64,000 nt of DNA from Carboxylicivirga mesophila (GTDB lineage: Bacteria > Bacteroidota > Bacteroidia > Bacteroidales > Marinilabiliaceae): NCBI RefSeq assembly GCF_018271975.1, contig NZ_JAGUCN010000017.1, positions 62,001 to 126,000 of the forward strand. The letters run 5' to 3'. A program made the translations under genes and the position numbers. The notes under the pieces are model-generated. The model had not been told where the DNA came from. It was given only the letters and a program-made list of their open reading frames with translations, and made no database searches. Shown here piece after piece: positions 1-9,818 of this stretch. The stretch's first letter is position 1. Each line of letters begins with the position of its first letter.

Positions 1-64
1 CCATTAATACCCCTCACCCCTTAAACCGGATGCTCCTGTGGGAATATCAAATGCATTCCTACTT

Positions 65-1654
65 TCATTTTTTATTCAACTTATCAGGCATCCTAAAATT
101 AACACCTTGCTGATGTAGTCGGTTTAAATTGGGTTCCAGTCTTTTCATAAACGATTGCCAATCTCTATTATTCATCTCCGACCATCCGGCCTCGGCCAGT
201 GCCATTCCGCGCGGCCAGGTCATATAAAAAGCCCTGTCGATATCCTTTATGTATTCTCCCCACAACGTGGCCTCAACACCAATGATATGCGCCTGCTCAT
301 TGGCTGGTAAGCCATAGCCAGGATCAAACTTATAAACCTGACGTAAAGGCAAGTAAGCCATCCAATCGCATGTTTCTTCACCCCTGGCCTGAGGATAATC
401 AAAATAGGCATGCTCGCCCGGACTACAAATAAGGGGAAAACCTTCATTACGTGTTTTAGTGATGACTTCGGGGGTTAGGCCTCCCCTCCAGGCATACATT
501 GTGCTTCCTACGGGGTATTGTGGCACATCCAACTCATACCAGAATAGCGGGCGTTTATTATGCTCCTTTAAGATTTGGTTCATCTCGCTAAAAAAGTAGC
601 TCATAAGGCCATGCTCATCAATTAATCCTTTTTCCTTTATTTTTTCCTGGCACCTGGAACATTCTTTCCAATGATCGAGCGGAGCCTCGTCACCTCCCAG
701 GTGAAACTTATCAGACGGAAATACTTCGGCCATTTCTGAAATTACATCTCTCAAAAATGTGAAGGTTTTATCATTTCCTGCACAAAACAGATCTTTTGAA
801 ACTCCGGGTGTAGTTCTTACTTTTAATGCTTTTGGGAAACAGGTGAATTCCGGATAAGCAGATAGTGCCGCTACACTATGTCCTGGCACATCCAGCTCTG
901 GTACTATGGTTATGTAGCGCTCCTGAGCATAAGCAACTAACTCTTTTAGTTCATCCTTTTTGTAATACCCGGAGTGTGGTTTTCCATCACCGTCGGTCTC
1001 TTCTCTGAAAGACCCTTTTTGAACCAACAAGGGGTATTTTTCTATTTCAACTCTCCAGCCCTGATCATCAGACAAATGCAGGTGTAGGTGATTAAACTTA
1101 TACATGGCCATAACATCGATATACCGCTTAATATCGTCTACTGATAAAAAATGCCTTGCCGGGTCCAGCATCAAAGCCCTGTAGGCAAAGCGGGGACGAT
1201 CATGAATAAACAATCCTGGTAACGTTATATCACCTTGTTCTGTTTCCGTGTTCCATATTAGCTGAACCAAGGTTTGAATCCCGTAAAAAATCCCACGCTG
1301 GCCGCTGCCTGCTATTTCAATTCTGTCAGAATCAATTCTGATAGTATACTCTTCTGGATCTGCTAACTTATCATCATATCCCAAATAAATGCAATTCTTT
1401 TGCTGCAGGTTGCTATCCACCACCTTTGATTTAAATCCTGCTTTCATCTCTATCTGTTGTGCCAGGTAATTGGTCTCGAAAGCCAAGTCCGGATGTACTC
1501 CAATAACAAGCCCAGTTTCGCCAGTTATTTTGAAATGGCCCGATTCCGTTTTTAATTGATAAGGCTGCGGAATAAGACCCATGTCCTCATGTTGAGCCAT
1601 TGTTATAAAGGGCAGCATAATAAGCCCCGCTAAGAGTATTTTTTTTAGTAACAT
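65..1654 (-). CDS. GH20 beta-N-acetylhexosaminidase (PUL A)
   Basis: Exported exo-acting beta-N-acetylhexosaminidase that should remove terminal beta-GlcNAc or beta-GalNAc in the periplasm or at the outer membrane. An N-terminal signal peptide (about residues 1-20, ending TMAQ) is followed by the GH20b alpha/beta domain (about 25-150) and the catalytic TIM barrel (about 155-500). The catalytic pair is D322-E323 in HLGGDEAP, the motif used for substrate-assisted catalysis in GH20. At 529 aa it is a compact GH20 without C-terminal binding modules. It is a close paralogue of the GH20 at 42933-44501, sharing blocks such as MLDPARHFL and RTTPGVSK. It is the last gene seen in PUL A, 102 bp after the GH29 gene. 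The ATG at 1654 gives a normal signal peptide. Only 64 bp lie beyond the stop, and no gene can be called there. Family assignment is firm; linkage preference cannot be read. Confidence 0.95.
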   Translation of the reverse strand: MLLKKILLAGLIMLPFITMAQHEDMGLIPQPYQLKTESGHFKITGETGLVIGVHPDLAFETNYLAQQIEMKAGFKSKVVDSNLQQKNCIYLGYDDKLADPEEYTIRIDSDRIEIAGSGQRGIFYGIQTLVQLIWNTETEQGDITLPGLFIHDRPRFAYRALMLDPARHFLSVDDIKRYIDVMAMYKFNHLHLHLSDDQGWRVEIEKYPLLVQKGSFREETDGDGKPHSGYYKKDELKELVAYAQERYITIVPELDVPGHSVAALSAYPEFTCFPKALKVRTTPGVSKDLFCAGNDKTFTFLRDVISEMAEVFPSDKFHLGGDEAPLDHWKECSRCQEKIKEKGLIDEHGLMSYFFSEMNQILKEHNKRPLFWYELDVPQYPVGSTMYAWRGGLTPEVITKTRNEGFPLICSPGEHAYFDYPQARGEETCDWMAYLPLRQVYKFDPGYGLPANEQAHIIGVEATLWGEYIKDIDRAFYMTWPRGMALAEAGWSEMNNRDWQSFMKRLEPNLNRLHQQGVNFRMPDKLNKK

Positions 1655-1756
1655 ATCACACTAATAAGTTAGAGAAATTATTTCCTGGAATAAGGCATAC
1701 TTTTATGCATATTCTCCTACGTAACAAATTGATTGTCTTAGTCCTTCAAAAATGAA

Positions 1757-3430
1757 CTAATGAATCAGGATTGGCTTAAAACTAACAAGACCACCAGAAG
1801 GTTTATTCATTTTAAATTTAAGCTGAATAACTATATCCCGATTATCAGTTATTTGAGCAGTTTGATTGATGTACACTTCATCACCTTTCATTCGAATTAG
1901 CTGTTCTATTGCTTTTTCACCATCGTAATACATTTCTGCTCCTATCAAATTAACCGACTTCTTACTATCGGGCACAAGCGTTAGCATATATTGCCCCGGA
2001 ACATTGATTTTATCTTTTAGATTGATGCTTAAGCGACCTGTTTTGTTGTGGATGTCATCCTCTCTCCAGTCAGCCACCACTTTAGGTCTCGAATATACGT
2101 TCATCGATTTTTTTACAGGAGCAACAAAATCCTGTATCATATATGCAGATACCGAGCGTATTATTGGTTCACCAACGGATTTTGTAATTCGCCACCTGAT
2201 TTTAGAAATTTCAATGGGTTCGAAATAGTCAATCTTTTTTCTTCCTACCGAAATTCCTTCGCATAGATTTTTCCAGCCATTAGGGGTTAAGCCTTCTACA
2301 ATGTATTCGCGAATGCGCTCGCCATATTGGTATGCCTCCATAGTGACTATATGGTTGACCCGTTTCATCCCCTTCAGGTCTAACACAATCTCATGACCTC
2401 TTACTGCCTCGAGCTTAGCGATTGGGCGCTCAAACCTGCTTGAAATCTCATGACCTAACTCACGATACCTTGCCATATCACCTTCAGGTATTAATCCGGT
2501 TGTGTCGGGTGAGGCATTTAACAAGAAAACACTTCCATACCCAACTGATTGGTAATAACAATCCATTAATTCTTGAAGGGATTTTCTTGTTTTAACTTTC
2601 TTTGGCGACCAGAACCAATAATGATCATATAAGGTAGTATTGGTTTCGAGAGGCGCCCAGGTATCCCCATTAGGATTGCCATGCAACTGAGTTGCCACAC
2701 CTGTTTGCAGATCCTCACGCATAACCGTATTCCAGGCCGGATAATACAGCTTTCCGGATTCTGTTCCCGGCCATCGTAATGAAGCCTGTGGCCCCTGAAA
2801 AACAACAGCATCCTTGGCATACGTTTCTAGAATATCTGAAACATCTATAATACAACTTCCATCGAACCAAACCTCTGTGATAGGACCATAATTGGATAGC
2901 ACCTCGGTTAGTTGCTTCCGAAACACTTTATTGTAGGCTTCCTGTTTGGTGGGATCTTTTGTTTTGCCCCCACTTCCAATCATGGCACCCCATGTTCTGT
3001 CACCTGGATAGACATAGACCCCAAGGTTAAGCCCGTATTTTTTACAGGATACTGACAGCTCTTTTAACACATCTCCCTTCCCATTTTTATAAGGAGTGTT
3101 GCGTACGCCATACTCGGTAGTAGTTGTTTGCCACCAGCAAAAACCACCACTATGCTTGGCAACAAAAATAATCTCTTTAGCTCCAAAGGCCAGTGCAGCT
3201 TCGCACCACTGATCAGTATTCAGCATTTGAGGATTAACCCTTTCTAAAGAAACCGTATGGTCATTTTGCTCCACCTCACTCCAGGTGGTAGGCGCAAAAT
3301 GTAGAAACATGATGCGCTCTTGCTCGTGCCATTGGTATTGAGCTTTGGTAGGCATTGGTATTTGCTGAGAGTAAACTAAGTCCAAGCACAAAAACACTAT
3401 CAGTACAATTATAAACAGATGCTTTTTCAT
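1757..3430 (-). CDS. GH29 alpha-L-fucosidase (PUL A)
   Basis: Exported alpha-L-fucosidase of family GH29, which releases L-fucose by a retaining mechanism. A signal peptide (residues 1-21, ending VYSQ) precedes a TIM barrel with the GH29 blocks KHSGGFCWW (about 92-100) and EVWFDGS, whose D190 is the expected nucleophile. The C-terminal part (about 350-557) is beta-rich and resembles the F5/8-type or beta-sandwich domains of Bacteroidota fucosidases. Length (557 aa) is usual. The fucosylated substrate fits the fucose mutarotase at 27913-28344 and the GH95 enzyme at 32495-34837. The gene starts 24 bp after the GH89 stop, so the two are probably cotranscribed. The barrel looks more like the alpha-1,3/4-specific subfamily B; that is a weak impression and needs a tree. 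Confidence 0.93.
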   Translation of the reverse strand: MKKHLFIIVLIVFLCLDLVYSQQIPMPTKAQYQWHEQERIMFLHFAPTTWSEVEQNDHTVSLERVNPQMLNTDQWCEAALAFGAKEIIFVAKHSGGFCWWQTTTTEYGVRNTPYKNGKGDVLKELSVSCKKYGLNLGVYVYPGDRTWGAMIGSGGKTKDPTKQEAYNKVFRKQLTEVLSNYGPITEVWFDGSCIIDVSDILETYAKDAVVFQGPQASLRWPGTESGKLYYPAWNTVMREDLQTGVATQLHGNPNGDTWAPLETNTTLYDHYWFWSPKKVKTRKSLQELMDCYYQSVGYGSVFLLNASPDTTGLIPEGDMARYRELGHEISSRFERPIAKLEAVRGHEIVLDLKGMKRVNHIVTMEAYQYGERIREYIVEGLTPNGWKNLCEGISVGRKKIDYFEPIEISKIRWRITKSVGEPIIRSVSAYMIQDFVAPVKKSMNVYSRPKVVADWREDDIHNKTGRLSINLKDKINVPGQYMLTLVPDSKKSVNLIGAEMYYDGEKAIEQLIRMKGDEVYINQTAQITDNRDIVIQLKFKMNKPSGGLVSFKPILIH

Positions 3431-3454
3431 ATGTTTCTTGTATTAAACAACTGG

Positions 3455-5719
3455 TTAATAGTACTCCTCCAGAAGTAACCTGTATTTATTAAAAATGCTT
3501 TCCACTATTTCAATCTCGTCCTCCTGATGCCCTAAAGGCATCTCTTTTCTACTTTTAATCCATGCTTTCTCCCAATCGTCTAAAGCTGCATAAAACCCGT
3601 TGGCCCGCAAGGCAATCCGACCATGGGTTGTTGGCAGGTCTTTTTCATTGTATTCATCACCTTGTTCAAGGTGCTGTTCCAGCATTTCGAAATATTTCAA
3701 CCACCGGGGCATGTAATACCCCTTTATGAGGCCACCCCATTCGCGCCAGGAGTAATCGAAAATAGTGCCTCCCCACTGAGTAACCAACAGCGAAGCATTA
3801 TACTCATACAAATCGCCTTCTTCAGCAGTGCGTCCCCACTTTCTGGCATCGGCCACCCATTTGCCAAAGTTGTACTCGTCCCTTGTGCTTACCACTCTAT
3901 CTACATCCACAAGTAACTCCAGAAAACAAGCCGAATGTTTTCTGAATGCCTGCAGATCTTTATTGAAATAGGCTTCTGTAATCTTTTTGTCTATTTCTTG
4001 TGCCAGGTTGGAAAGCACCTGACGTTGCAAGTCTACAAGGTCGAACCGGTACCCGTCGGATTGTTTAATATTGCCCGATTCACTTAAAAGCAACTCTAAA
4101 GCTTGAATAACATTTTTAGGGTTATAAGGAATGTCCAGACCGGCATTGGGTCCTGATTTTTTGTGTGTTAACGATGGCCTTGCTGCTATAATAGAACTAT
4201 TCTCGACCCCGTTTGTACCCGGTTTATAGGGTCCATCCAACAATAATTGCCATGCTTTGGCGGCATTTATGGATGATGCACCATACCGCCGAGTGGTATA
4301 ATTCAAGAGCCAGTCGTTTAAATCAATAGCGCCATCATGAAAACTCATTTCAAATGCCAAATCGTAATACACAGGATTTTGAAATATCGCTTCCATAAAC
4401 AATCCACTCCCAACGGCATTTGGTGCTGCTGTTTTCGACTGCTGATACTGGTTAGATACCAGTAATTTAAGATCGCCATGCATATTAATACGCCCGCCAA
4501 AGTTGTGCAGGTTTCCCACCACAAAGTTATACCCCCAGAAATTATTTAGTTCAGACCATCGCTCACCATTCAAATCCAGAATCAGCAACCGGTCCTTAGG
4601 CAGCACTGTAGCAATATCTTCACGTATTGTCCAAGCCTGCATGACCCATAAAGCATCAGGATCACATTCTGTCATTAAATCGTTAATGGCCCGCCCTACT
4701 TCATTCATATATTTTTTTGTATTCTTTGGTGGGTGACCTTCATGGAAAGGGTCTGCCGCATACACGCCATAAGCACCAAACAGCTTCTTCTGCTCTTGCA
4801 TAAAGGCCTTACCAAACTCTTTAAAAAGAGGATCAAGAGGATCCAGCTGTGCTGTTCCTTCAATACCACACCATTCATATTCCTGGAGAATTTTTGCATC
4901 AGGATATTTATCCATAAAAGCCCGTGGAACATACCCTGTAAACCCTTGCTGAACAGGTTTCATCCCCAGTTCATGGTATCTGTCAATTATCTTTTTCCCA
5001 AGCTCTATATGCGCTTCAATCCAGCTATTAGGCAGGGGGCCTCCATGGCTTTGTATATTAGTCATCCACTGCCATGCCAGATAGGCCGGTCCAGCCAGAA
5101 AACTTCTCACCTCCTCATCATCAAATCCAAACTTCAGCAAGGTGTTGTACCACACACCTTCAAGGCCTACTATAGCAAGCGGCATATTAACACCATTCAT
5201 GGCTAAATAGTCAATTTCCCATTGCCAGCGCTCCCAGTCCCACCACGATGCAGAATAGTTAAAGGTGCAATAATTGAAATGCACCCGGTATTCCGCATCT
5301 ATTATTTTACGCTGTTTATGAGTTGGAAGAGGCAGCTTTTGGGCCAGGTTCATTTGAGTACCACACCATGAGACATGCACATTACAGGTATATTTCAGAT
5401 ACCAATGTAAAGCAGAGGCGATGGCAACCTGATTATTCCCTCTTAAAACGATCGTGTTGTTCACTGTATCAATTTCAAAAACATCCTTGCCATTTTCACT
5501 ATCGATCACTTCTAAGTGAAATTGAGTGGCATAACCTGGAATGACCCGCTCGATGAGATTATTCGCCGCAGCTAATACCGAATTTGGTTCATTGGGGCTA
5601 CTAAACGAGCAAAGAAAAATAAACAATAAACCTAAAACCGGTATATACTTAAACCTCCTAAAGCCTGCTTTAATAAAAGCACCTGACACATTAATAAAAC
5701 TTATACATTTCATCCCCAT
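3455..5719 (-). CDS. GH89 alpha-N-acetylglucosaminidase, copy A1 (PUL A)
   Basis: Exported GH89 protein of the NAGLU family, which hydrolyses terminal alpha-GlcNAc (heparan sulfate ends, or GlcNAc-alpha-1,4-Gal caps of gastric-type mucin). A hydrophobic export signal lies at about residues 25-41 after a long N-terminus; starting at Met3 is equally possible. The GH89 N-terminal domain (about 45-135) is followed by the barrel with WWDWERWQWEIDYLAMNGVNMPL. The presumed acid/base is E327 in DPFHEG and the presumed nucleophile is E443 in FMEAIFQN. The usual PEG around the nucleophile is changed to MEA, unlike the other two GH89 proteins here, so its substrate pocket is probably different. It is the first gene after the terminator at 5825-5860 and leads into GH29 and GH20. 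Confidence 0.93.
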   Translation of the reverse strand: MGMKCISFINVSGAFIKAGFRRFKYIPVLGLLFIFLCSFSSPNEPNSVLAAANNLIERVIPGYATQFHLEVIDSENGKDVFEIDTVNNTIVLRGNNQVAIASALHWYLKYTCNVHVSWCGTQMNLAQKLPLPTHKQRKIIDAEYRVHFNYCTFNYSASWWDWERWQWEIDYLAMNGVNMPLAIVGLEGVWYNTLLKFGFDDEEVRSFLAGPAYLAWQWMTNIQSHGGPLPNSWIEAHIELGKKIIDRYHELGMKPVQQGFTGYVPRAFMDKYPDAKILQEYEWCGIEGTAQLDPLDPLFKEFGKAFMQEQKKLFGAYGVYAADPFHEGHPPKNTKKYMNEVGRAINDLMTECDPDALWVMQAWTIREDIATVLPKDRLLILDLNGERWSELNNFWGYNFVVGNLHNFGGRINMHGDLKLLVSNQYQQSKTAAPNAVGSGLFMEAIFQNPVYYDLAFEMSFHDGAIDLNDWLLNYTTRRYGASSINAAKAWQLLLDGPYKPGTNGVENSSIIAARPSLTHKKSGPNAGLDIPYNPKNVIQALELLLSESGNIKQSDGYRFDLVDLQRQVLSNLAQEIDKKITEAYFNKDLQAFRKHSACFLELLVDVDRVVSTRDEYNFGKWVADARKWGRTAEEGDLYEYNASLLVTQWGGTIFDYSWREWGGLIKGYYMPRWLKYFEMLEQHLEQGDEYNEKDLPTTHGRIALRANGFYAALDDWEKAWIKSRKEMPLGHQEDEIEIVESIFNKYRLLLEEYY

Positions 5720-5824
5720 TGATATTACTTTTTTGAAGCAAACACCCTACAAAGTCAATAAAAACATCTTTCTATTAACACAATAAAACAAAGAGTCACT
5801 AACGCATTATACAAACAGTAAGAA

Positions 5825-5860
5825 AAAGGTTTGCTCAGCTTTACAAAGCTAGCAAACTTT
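5825..5860 (-). terminator. Terminator-like hairpin between two GH89 genes
   Basis: Inverted repeat 5825-5842 / 5845-5860: the arms match across 16 positions when one extra base is allowed at two places in the left arm. Read on the minus strand, the hairpin is followed by a T-rich run (TTTTTCTTACTG). It lies 78 bp past the stop of the GH89 gene at 5938-8094 and before the next GH89 gene, so it should end or reduce transcription between the first and the later PUL A enzymes. Confidence 0.6.
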
Positions 5861-5937
5861 CTTTCTTACCATTTAAAACTTTAATAGTTAAACACTCAAC
5901 GATTAAGACTATCTATAGTACCTGCAATGATTATCGC

Positions 5938-8094
5938 TTATTCAGACAAAGACCTAAGCAACTCCTGAATAGGGTTATCAAATGGAATAGTCTCATTTTC
6001 ATATTCAGATTGAATCCACTGCTCCTCCCATTCCAGGACATTAAATTTTCTGTTTTCCTTCTCAGCTTCTAACCATAACTCCCAGCGTTTGGCGTAGTAG
6101 GAGCCGATTAATCCGTTCCAGGTTCGTGCAGCATATTCATTTACACCTCCTCCCCACGTCGTATTTAAACGCTTGGCATTACTTTCGTAGTATTGTTTCT
6201 CGGCAGTTGTGCTTCCAAAGCCCCTTGCCAAATCAACCCAATTTTGAAGTTTATGGTTCGGATGTGAAGCCAGTAAGCGATCAATAAAGAGCATATCGGC
6301 AATAGCTTCTTCATAGGCAGCATAGCGTTTCTCCTTTTTAAGAGTGCCAGCGCTATGAAGTTTTTCATCAACCCTAAGCCCCATCAATTGTGCCCCCAGT
6401 TCAATTGCATCGTATTTATACAGTTCGCTGCCTCCAAGTTCTTCGGCACATTGTAAAAAAAGTTGAACGGCTTGCTCAAAGGTATCAGACTGATGTACAC
6501 TTCCACTCCCTCCTGGTCCCGGACGAAATTGATAGCGAAAACGCGGATGATCTGTAAAAGTACCGAAACATGATTTCCTTAGTAAATCCCACGATTGTTT
6601 CATTTTATCAGGATAGGCACCATAGCGAGCTTTGGAGTACATTTCCAGCCACTCATCAAGGTTTATTTCATCAGTACGCCACCCCCAGTCAGAAAGCAGT
6701 TCGTAGATAACCTCATTATTTTCTATACCTTCAGGTGCAAATCCAAAACCTATTAACTGTCCTTTATTTTCATACTGTAATGCTTGCTTTGGTGCTGAGG
6801 CATAGAAATCCAGCACACCATTCAATGGTACTTTGCCCCCCATATTAGGGATAAATGAGTAAATCCACTGCTTACCAAAAAAGCCTTTATACATTTCCCA
6901 TGAATAATCAATTTTCCAGAATAAGGCATTGTATTCGTTAGCCATATCAAGAATCATCAGCTTATCGTCAGGTATTTTTGACATCATGGCGTTCAAGCGT
7001 TCAGGCGTCCAGAACAGCTTACCATCCTTATCACGGTGGTAAGGAAATGTCCAGCCTTGCATCACCCAAACAGCATCCGGGTTTGCTTCCTTAATTGGTT
7101 TATACACTACTTCGCCATAGGCCGCAAGTTCATTATTGGCTATTACAGGATCATCGCTCAATGGCACATCCATTTCATTAAAACTATCAGCCAAATAATA
7201 TTTTCCTTTGCCAAACTCCTTTTCCCATTCCTCAATGTACATCTTGCCAATTTTTACAAACAGATCACTTTCAGGAGAGAGAATATGCACCTTCTCATCA
7301 AAACCACCCCATCCGAGTTCACGTACCTTCTCATCGGGGTATAACCGGCTGATGCCTTTGGGTACAAAACCCGCAAAAGCATGCACGATTGGCTCCATCT
7401 GCAACTCCTTCATGCGCGTTAGCATCTTGTGGTTTAATTCAATTTGTTTATCAAAGAAAGATGCAGGCGGAGGGCCATCCCAAGCTCCGATATTACCCAT
7501 TCGGTTCCATGGAAAATGAGCAGGCCCTGAGAAGTAATCGAGAATTTCATTATTATTCAAGCCAAGATTTTCGAATACACGATAAAGAATAGCTTCATGG
7601 GCACCCGCAATTAATGGCATGTTCATGCCATGCATTGCCATCCAATCCAGCTCTTTCTCCCATCGTTCCCAATCCCAGTAGGGTGTGGTATACCCATGGG
7701 TAACCGTATTTAAATAATACCGGTATTTAAACGGCGACTGCACCGTTTTGTCAACAAGCGGTAAGGTTTCGGGAATATTAATATGGTTACCCGACCAGCT
7801 AACAATTGAATGACAATTGTTACGCAGGTAATCATAGGCACCACGACAAAGAGCTGTGGGTGAACTGCCCGTTACCACAACTTTTCCATCAGCTACATTA
7901 ATTGAATAAGCATCATTACCTTGTCCTTCAACATATTTAAATGCAAAAACGTCGGCATTAGCTTTACCAACCACACGACTAAGCACCTGTTTTGCCACGA
8001 CTTCCACAGGCTCTTCCACACTGTTTTTGGCCTTGCAGCCATTCATAACCAGCAACAATAATGCTACTGTCAAAATTTTAAAATGCATTTTCAT
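5938..8094 (-). CDS. GH89 alpha-N-acetylglucosaminidase, lipoprotein, copy A2 (PUL A)
   Basis: GH89 alpha-N-acetylglucosaminidase that is probably a lipoprotein: the signal sequence ends in a lipobox (MNGC, Cys20), so it should sit on the outer membrane, possibly exposed at the surface. The order is a small N-terminal alpha/beta domain (about 35-115), TIM barrel (about 120-470) and helical C-terminus. The acid/base is E307 in DSFNEM and the nucleophile is E455 in FAPEGIENN. These are the same local motifs as in human NAGLU, making this the most typical of the three GH89 proteins. The gene follows SusD after a hairpin-containing 171-bp gap. Start at the ATG at 8094; Met3 is an alternative. Family assignment is firm. 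The natural glycan could be alpha-GlcNAc-capped mucin or heparan-type chains. Confidence 0.94.
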   Translation of the reverse strand: MKMHFKILTVALLLLVMNGCKAKNSVEEPVEVVAKQVLSRVVGKANADVFAFKYVEGQGNDAYSINVADGKVVVTGSSPTALCRGAYDYLRNNCHSIVSWSGNHINIPETLPLVDKTVQSPFKYRYYLNTVTHGYTTPYWDWERWEKELDWMAMHGMNMPLIAGAHEAILYRVFENLGLNNNEILDYFSGPAHFPWNRMGNIGAWDGPPPASFFDKQIELNHKMLTRMKELQMEPIVHAFAGFVPKGISRLYPDEKVRELGWGGFDEKVHILSPESDLFVKIGKMYIEEWEKEFGKGKYYLADSFNEMDVPLSDDPVIANNELAAYGEVVYKPIKEANPDAVWVMQGWTFPYHRDKDGKLFWTPERLNAMMSKIPDDKLMILDMANEYNALFWKIDYSWEMYKGFFGKQWIYSFIPNMGGKVPLNGVLDFYASAPKQALQYENKGQLIGFGFAPEGIENNEVIYELLSDWGWRTDEINLDEWLEMYSKARYGAYPDKMKQSWDLLRKSCFGTFTDHPRFRYQFRPGPGGSGSVHQSDTFEQAVQLFLQCAEELGGSELYKYDAIELGAQLMGLRVDEKLHSAGTLKKEKRYAAYEEAIADMLFIDRLLASHPNHKLQNWVDLARGFGSTTAEKQYYESNAKRLNTTWGGGVNEYAARTWNGLIGSYYAKRWELWLEAEKENRKFNVLEWEEQWIQSEYENETIPFDNPIQELLRSLSE

Positions 8095-8169
8095 TAATTT
8101 TAAAGTTTATCCTATATCTATTTGTTATTTATCCAAGCAATGCAATTATTAACCACTAGTAACTAATAA

Positions 8170-8205
8170 AAAGAGATGACCTCATTACTACATGGCCATC
8201 TCTTT
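8170..8205 (-). terminator. Hairpin with T-tract between SusD and the first GH89 gene
   Basis: Left arm AAAGAGATGACC (8170-8181) and right arm GGCCATCTCTTT (8194-8205) pair at 11 of 12 positions around a 12-nt loop. On the minus strand the stem runs into TTTTTATT, a classic intrinsic terminator or attenuator shape. Placed between the SusC/SusD pair and the enzyme genes, it would make transport and binding genes more abundant than enzymes. Confidence 0.7.
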
Positions 8206-8265
8206 AAATACACCTATATGAAAAGCTTTCAGTTAAAATCCATTAGAACAATCGAAAAAAAAATT

Positions 8266-9807
8266 TTAGTTCCAACCAGGGTTTTGATCTAAGTTTTCAT
8301 TATTTATTAACTCCCATTCAGGTATTGGCCATAAATAATCGCGAGGTGCAGTAAACACACGATTCTCGAGAGGCACAACTCCTACTGCAGGTTGGTTCAT
8401 CGTTGTTTCCAGTAATTTCCATCTATGATAATCATAGTATAAAATACCTTCTCCAACAAGTTCAATAATCCTTTCATTTCTAATAATATCTCTAAAGTTA
8501 TCTTTAGTTAAACCTGCCAAAGCAATTGGTGGAACAACAATATCTGAACCATCTACAGCAGCACCTTTACCTCCACGTTCTCTAAGTTCATTAATAATGT
8601 CAACCAAATCCTGAGATGGACCGCTTAGTTCATTACTTGCTTCAACATAGTTTAAATAAACCTCTCCTAACCTGAAAATGATATGATCAACATGACTACG
8701 CTGCTCCGCCTCTTCACTTGGGTCTATAAACTTTCTAAAGTTTAACCATGTACCGCCATTAATAAACATAGCCCCTTCATATTCAACATCCTTAGTCCAA
8801 TCAAAAATAGATTGGTTTAAACGAGGATCTCTGTTCTCAAATGGTTTATCAGCATCATAAATCGGACTAGAAGCTATAGGTACTCCATTAATATCAGGAT
8901 ATCTTTCAACCAGTGCCATTGTTGGTGAGAAAATATTCCATGATGCATGAAAGCTAATTGGCCCTAACCATTGGCCTAGAGAATGATACTGACCTTCCAG
9001 GTCTGCATTAATCCTAGCCAAGATAATTTCTTCACTGTCTTCTCCTTCAGGTCTGAACAGTTCTGTATAATTACCATGAAGAGAGAATCCCCCTTGATCT
9101 ATTATCTGTTTTGCCATCTTGGCACTTTCATCTAGCATCGTGTTGTCATTGGCAAGTGTACCTTCATACAACAAGATTCTTGATTTTAATGCCATAGCAG
9201 CCCATTTGTTAATTCTACCACGCTCAGGTGTATAATCTGAAGCCGATAATTCTGAGATAGTCTTATCTAACTCAGTTAATACAAATTGCAACACCTCAGC
9301 CCTGGGTTTTTGGCTTACCTTACCTTCTGTAATAGATAAAACCTTGTCAACAATAGGCACATTTCCATATTGGTACATCAGCTTATAATGTGCCCAAGCT
9401 CTTATAAAGCGCCATTGGCCATTATATTTATCTAATTTAGATTCATCAAGTCCTGCCTTACCAACATTATCTAAAAACCAGTTGGCATTTCTGATAGAGC
9501 TATATGCACTTGTCCATAAACTATTTACCATTGATGCCCCTGGGTTTAATGCACCTGTTGATATTTCAGCATTAGGACCTGACTGACTAAACATTACCTC
9601 CGTTAAAGCATCCCATTGTAATTGACCAACATTATCCAAGTCGAAATGTGCAGCATTTGCTGCTTGTATAACTTGCTCTTCCGATGTCCAAAACTGATCA
9701 TCGAATATTGCTGTTACCGGAAGCTTGGTAATATCTTCCTCTGAACAGCCTATCAGTATAATACTGAAAAGAAATACCTTAAAATATATATTAAAATTCT
9801 TTCTCAT
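8266..9807 (-). CDS. SusD/RagB-family glycan-binding lipoprotein (PUL A)
   Basis: Outer-membrane lipoprotein of the SusD/RagB family that binds the target oligosaccharide and forms the lid of the SusC transporter. The signal peptide ends in ILIGC (Cys21), followed by an acidic SEED stretch typical of surface-exported Bacteroidota lipoproteins. The rest is the alpha-helical TPR-like SusD fold, with the SusD C-terminal region closing on WPIPEWELINNENLDQNPGWN-like family ends. Length (513 aa) is normal. It follows its SusC partner by 11 bp, the standard cotranslated pair order. Substrate specificity cannot be read; context suggests alpha-GlcNAc- and fucose-containing glycans. Confidence 0.96.
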   Translation of the reverse strand: MRKNFNIYFKVFLFSIILIGCSEEDITKLPVTAIFDDQFWTSEEQVIQAANAAHFDLDNVGQLQWDALTEVMFSQSGPNAEISTGALNPGASMVNSLWTSAYSSIRNANWFLDNVGKAGLDESKLDKYNGQWRFIRAWAHYKLMYQYGNVPIVDKVLSITEGKVSQKPRAEVLQFVLTELDKTISELSASDYTPERGRINKWAAMALKSRILLYEGTLANDNTMLDESAKMAKQIIDQGGFSLHGNYTELFRPEGEDSEEIILARINADLEGQYHSLGQWLGPISFHASWNIFSPTMALVERYPDINGVPIASSPIYDADKPFENRDPRLNQSIFDWTKDVEYEGAMFINGGTWLNFRKFIDPSEEAEQRSHVDHIIFRLGEVYLNYVEASNELSGPSQDLVDIINELRERGGKGAAVDGSDIVVPPIALAGLTKDNFRDIIRNERIIELVGEGILYYDYHRWKLLETTMNQPAVGVVPLENRVFTAPRDYLWPIPEWELINNENLDQNPGWN

Positions 9808-9818
9808 AACTACTAATA

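Noticed and set aside
1-64. Possible start of another minus-strand gene at the left edge (ATG at 4)
   Set aside because: Only one codon is visible; no support can be given.
4733-5206. 157-codon open frame on the plus strand
   Set aside because: It lies wholly inside the GH89 gene on the opposite strand and has no recognisable protein pattern or promoter; it is an antisense frame of a conserved gene.
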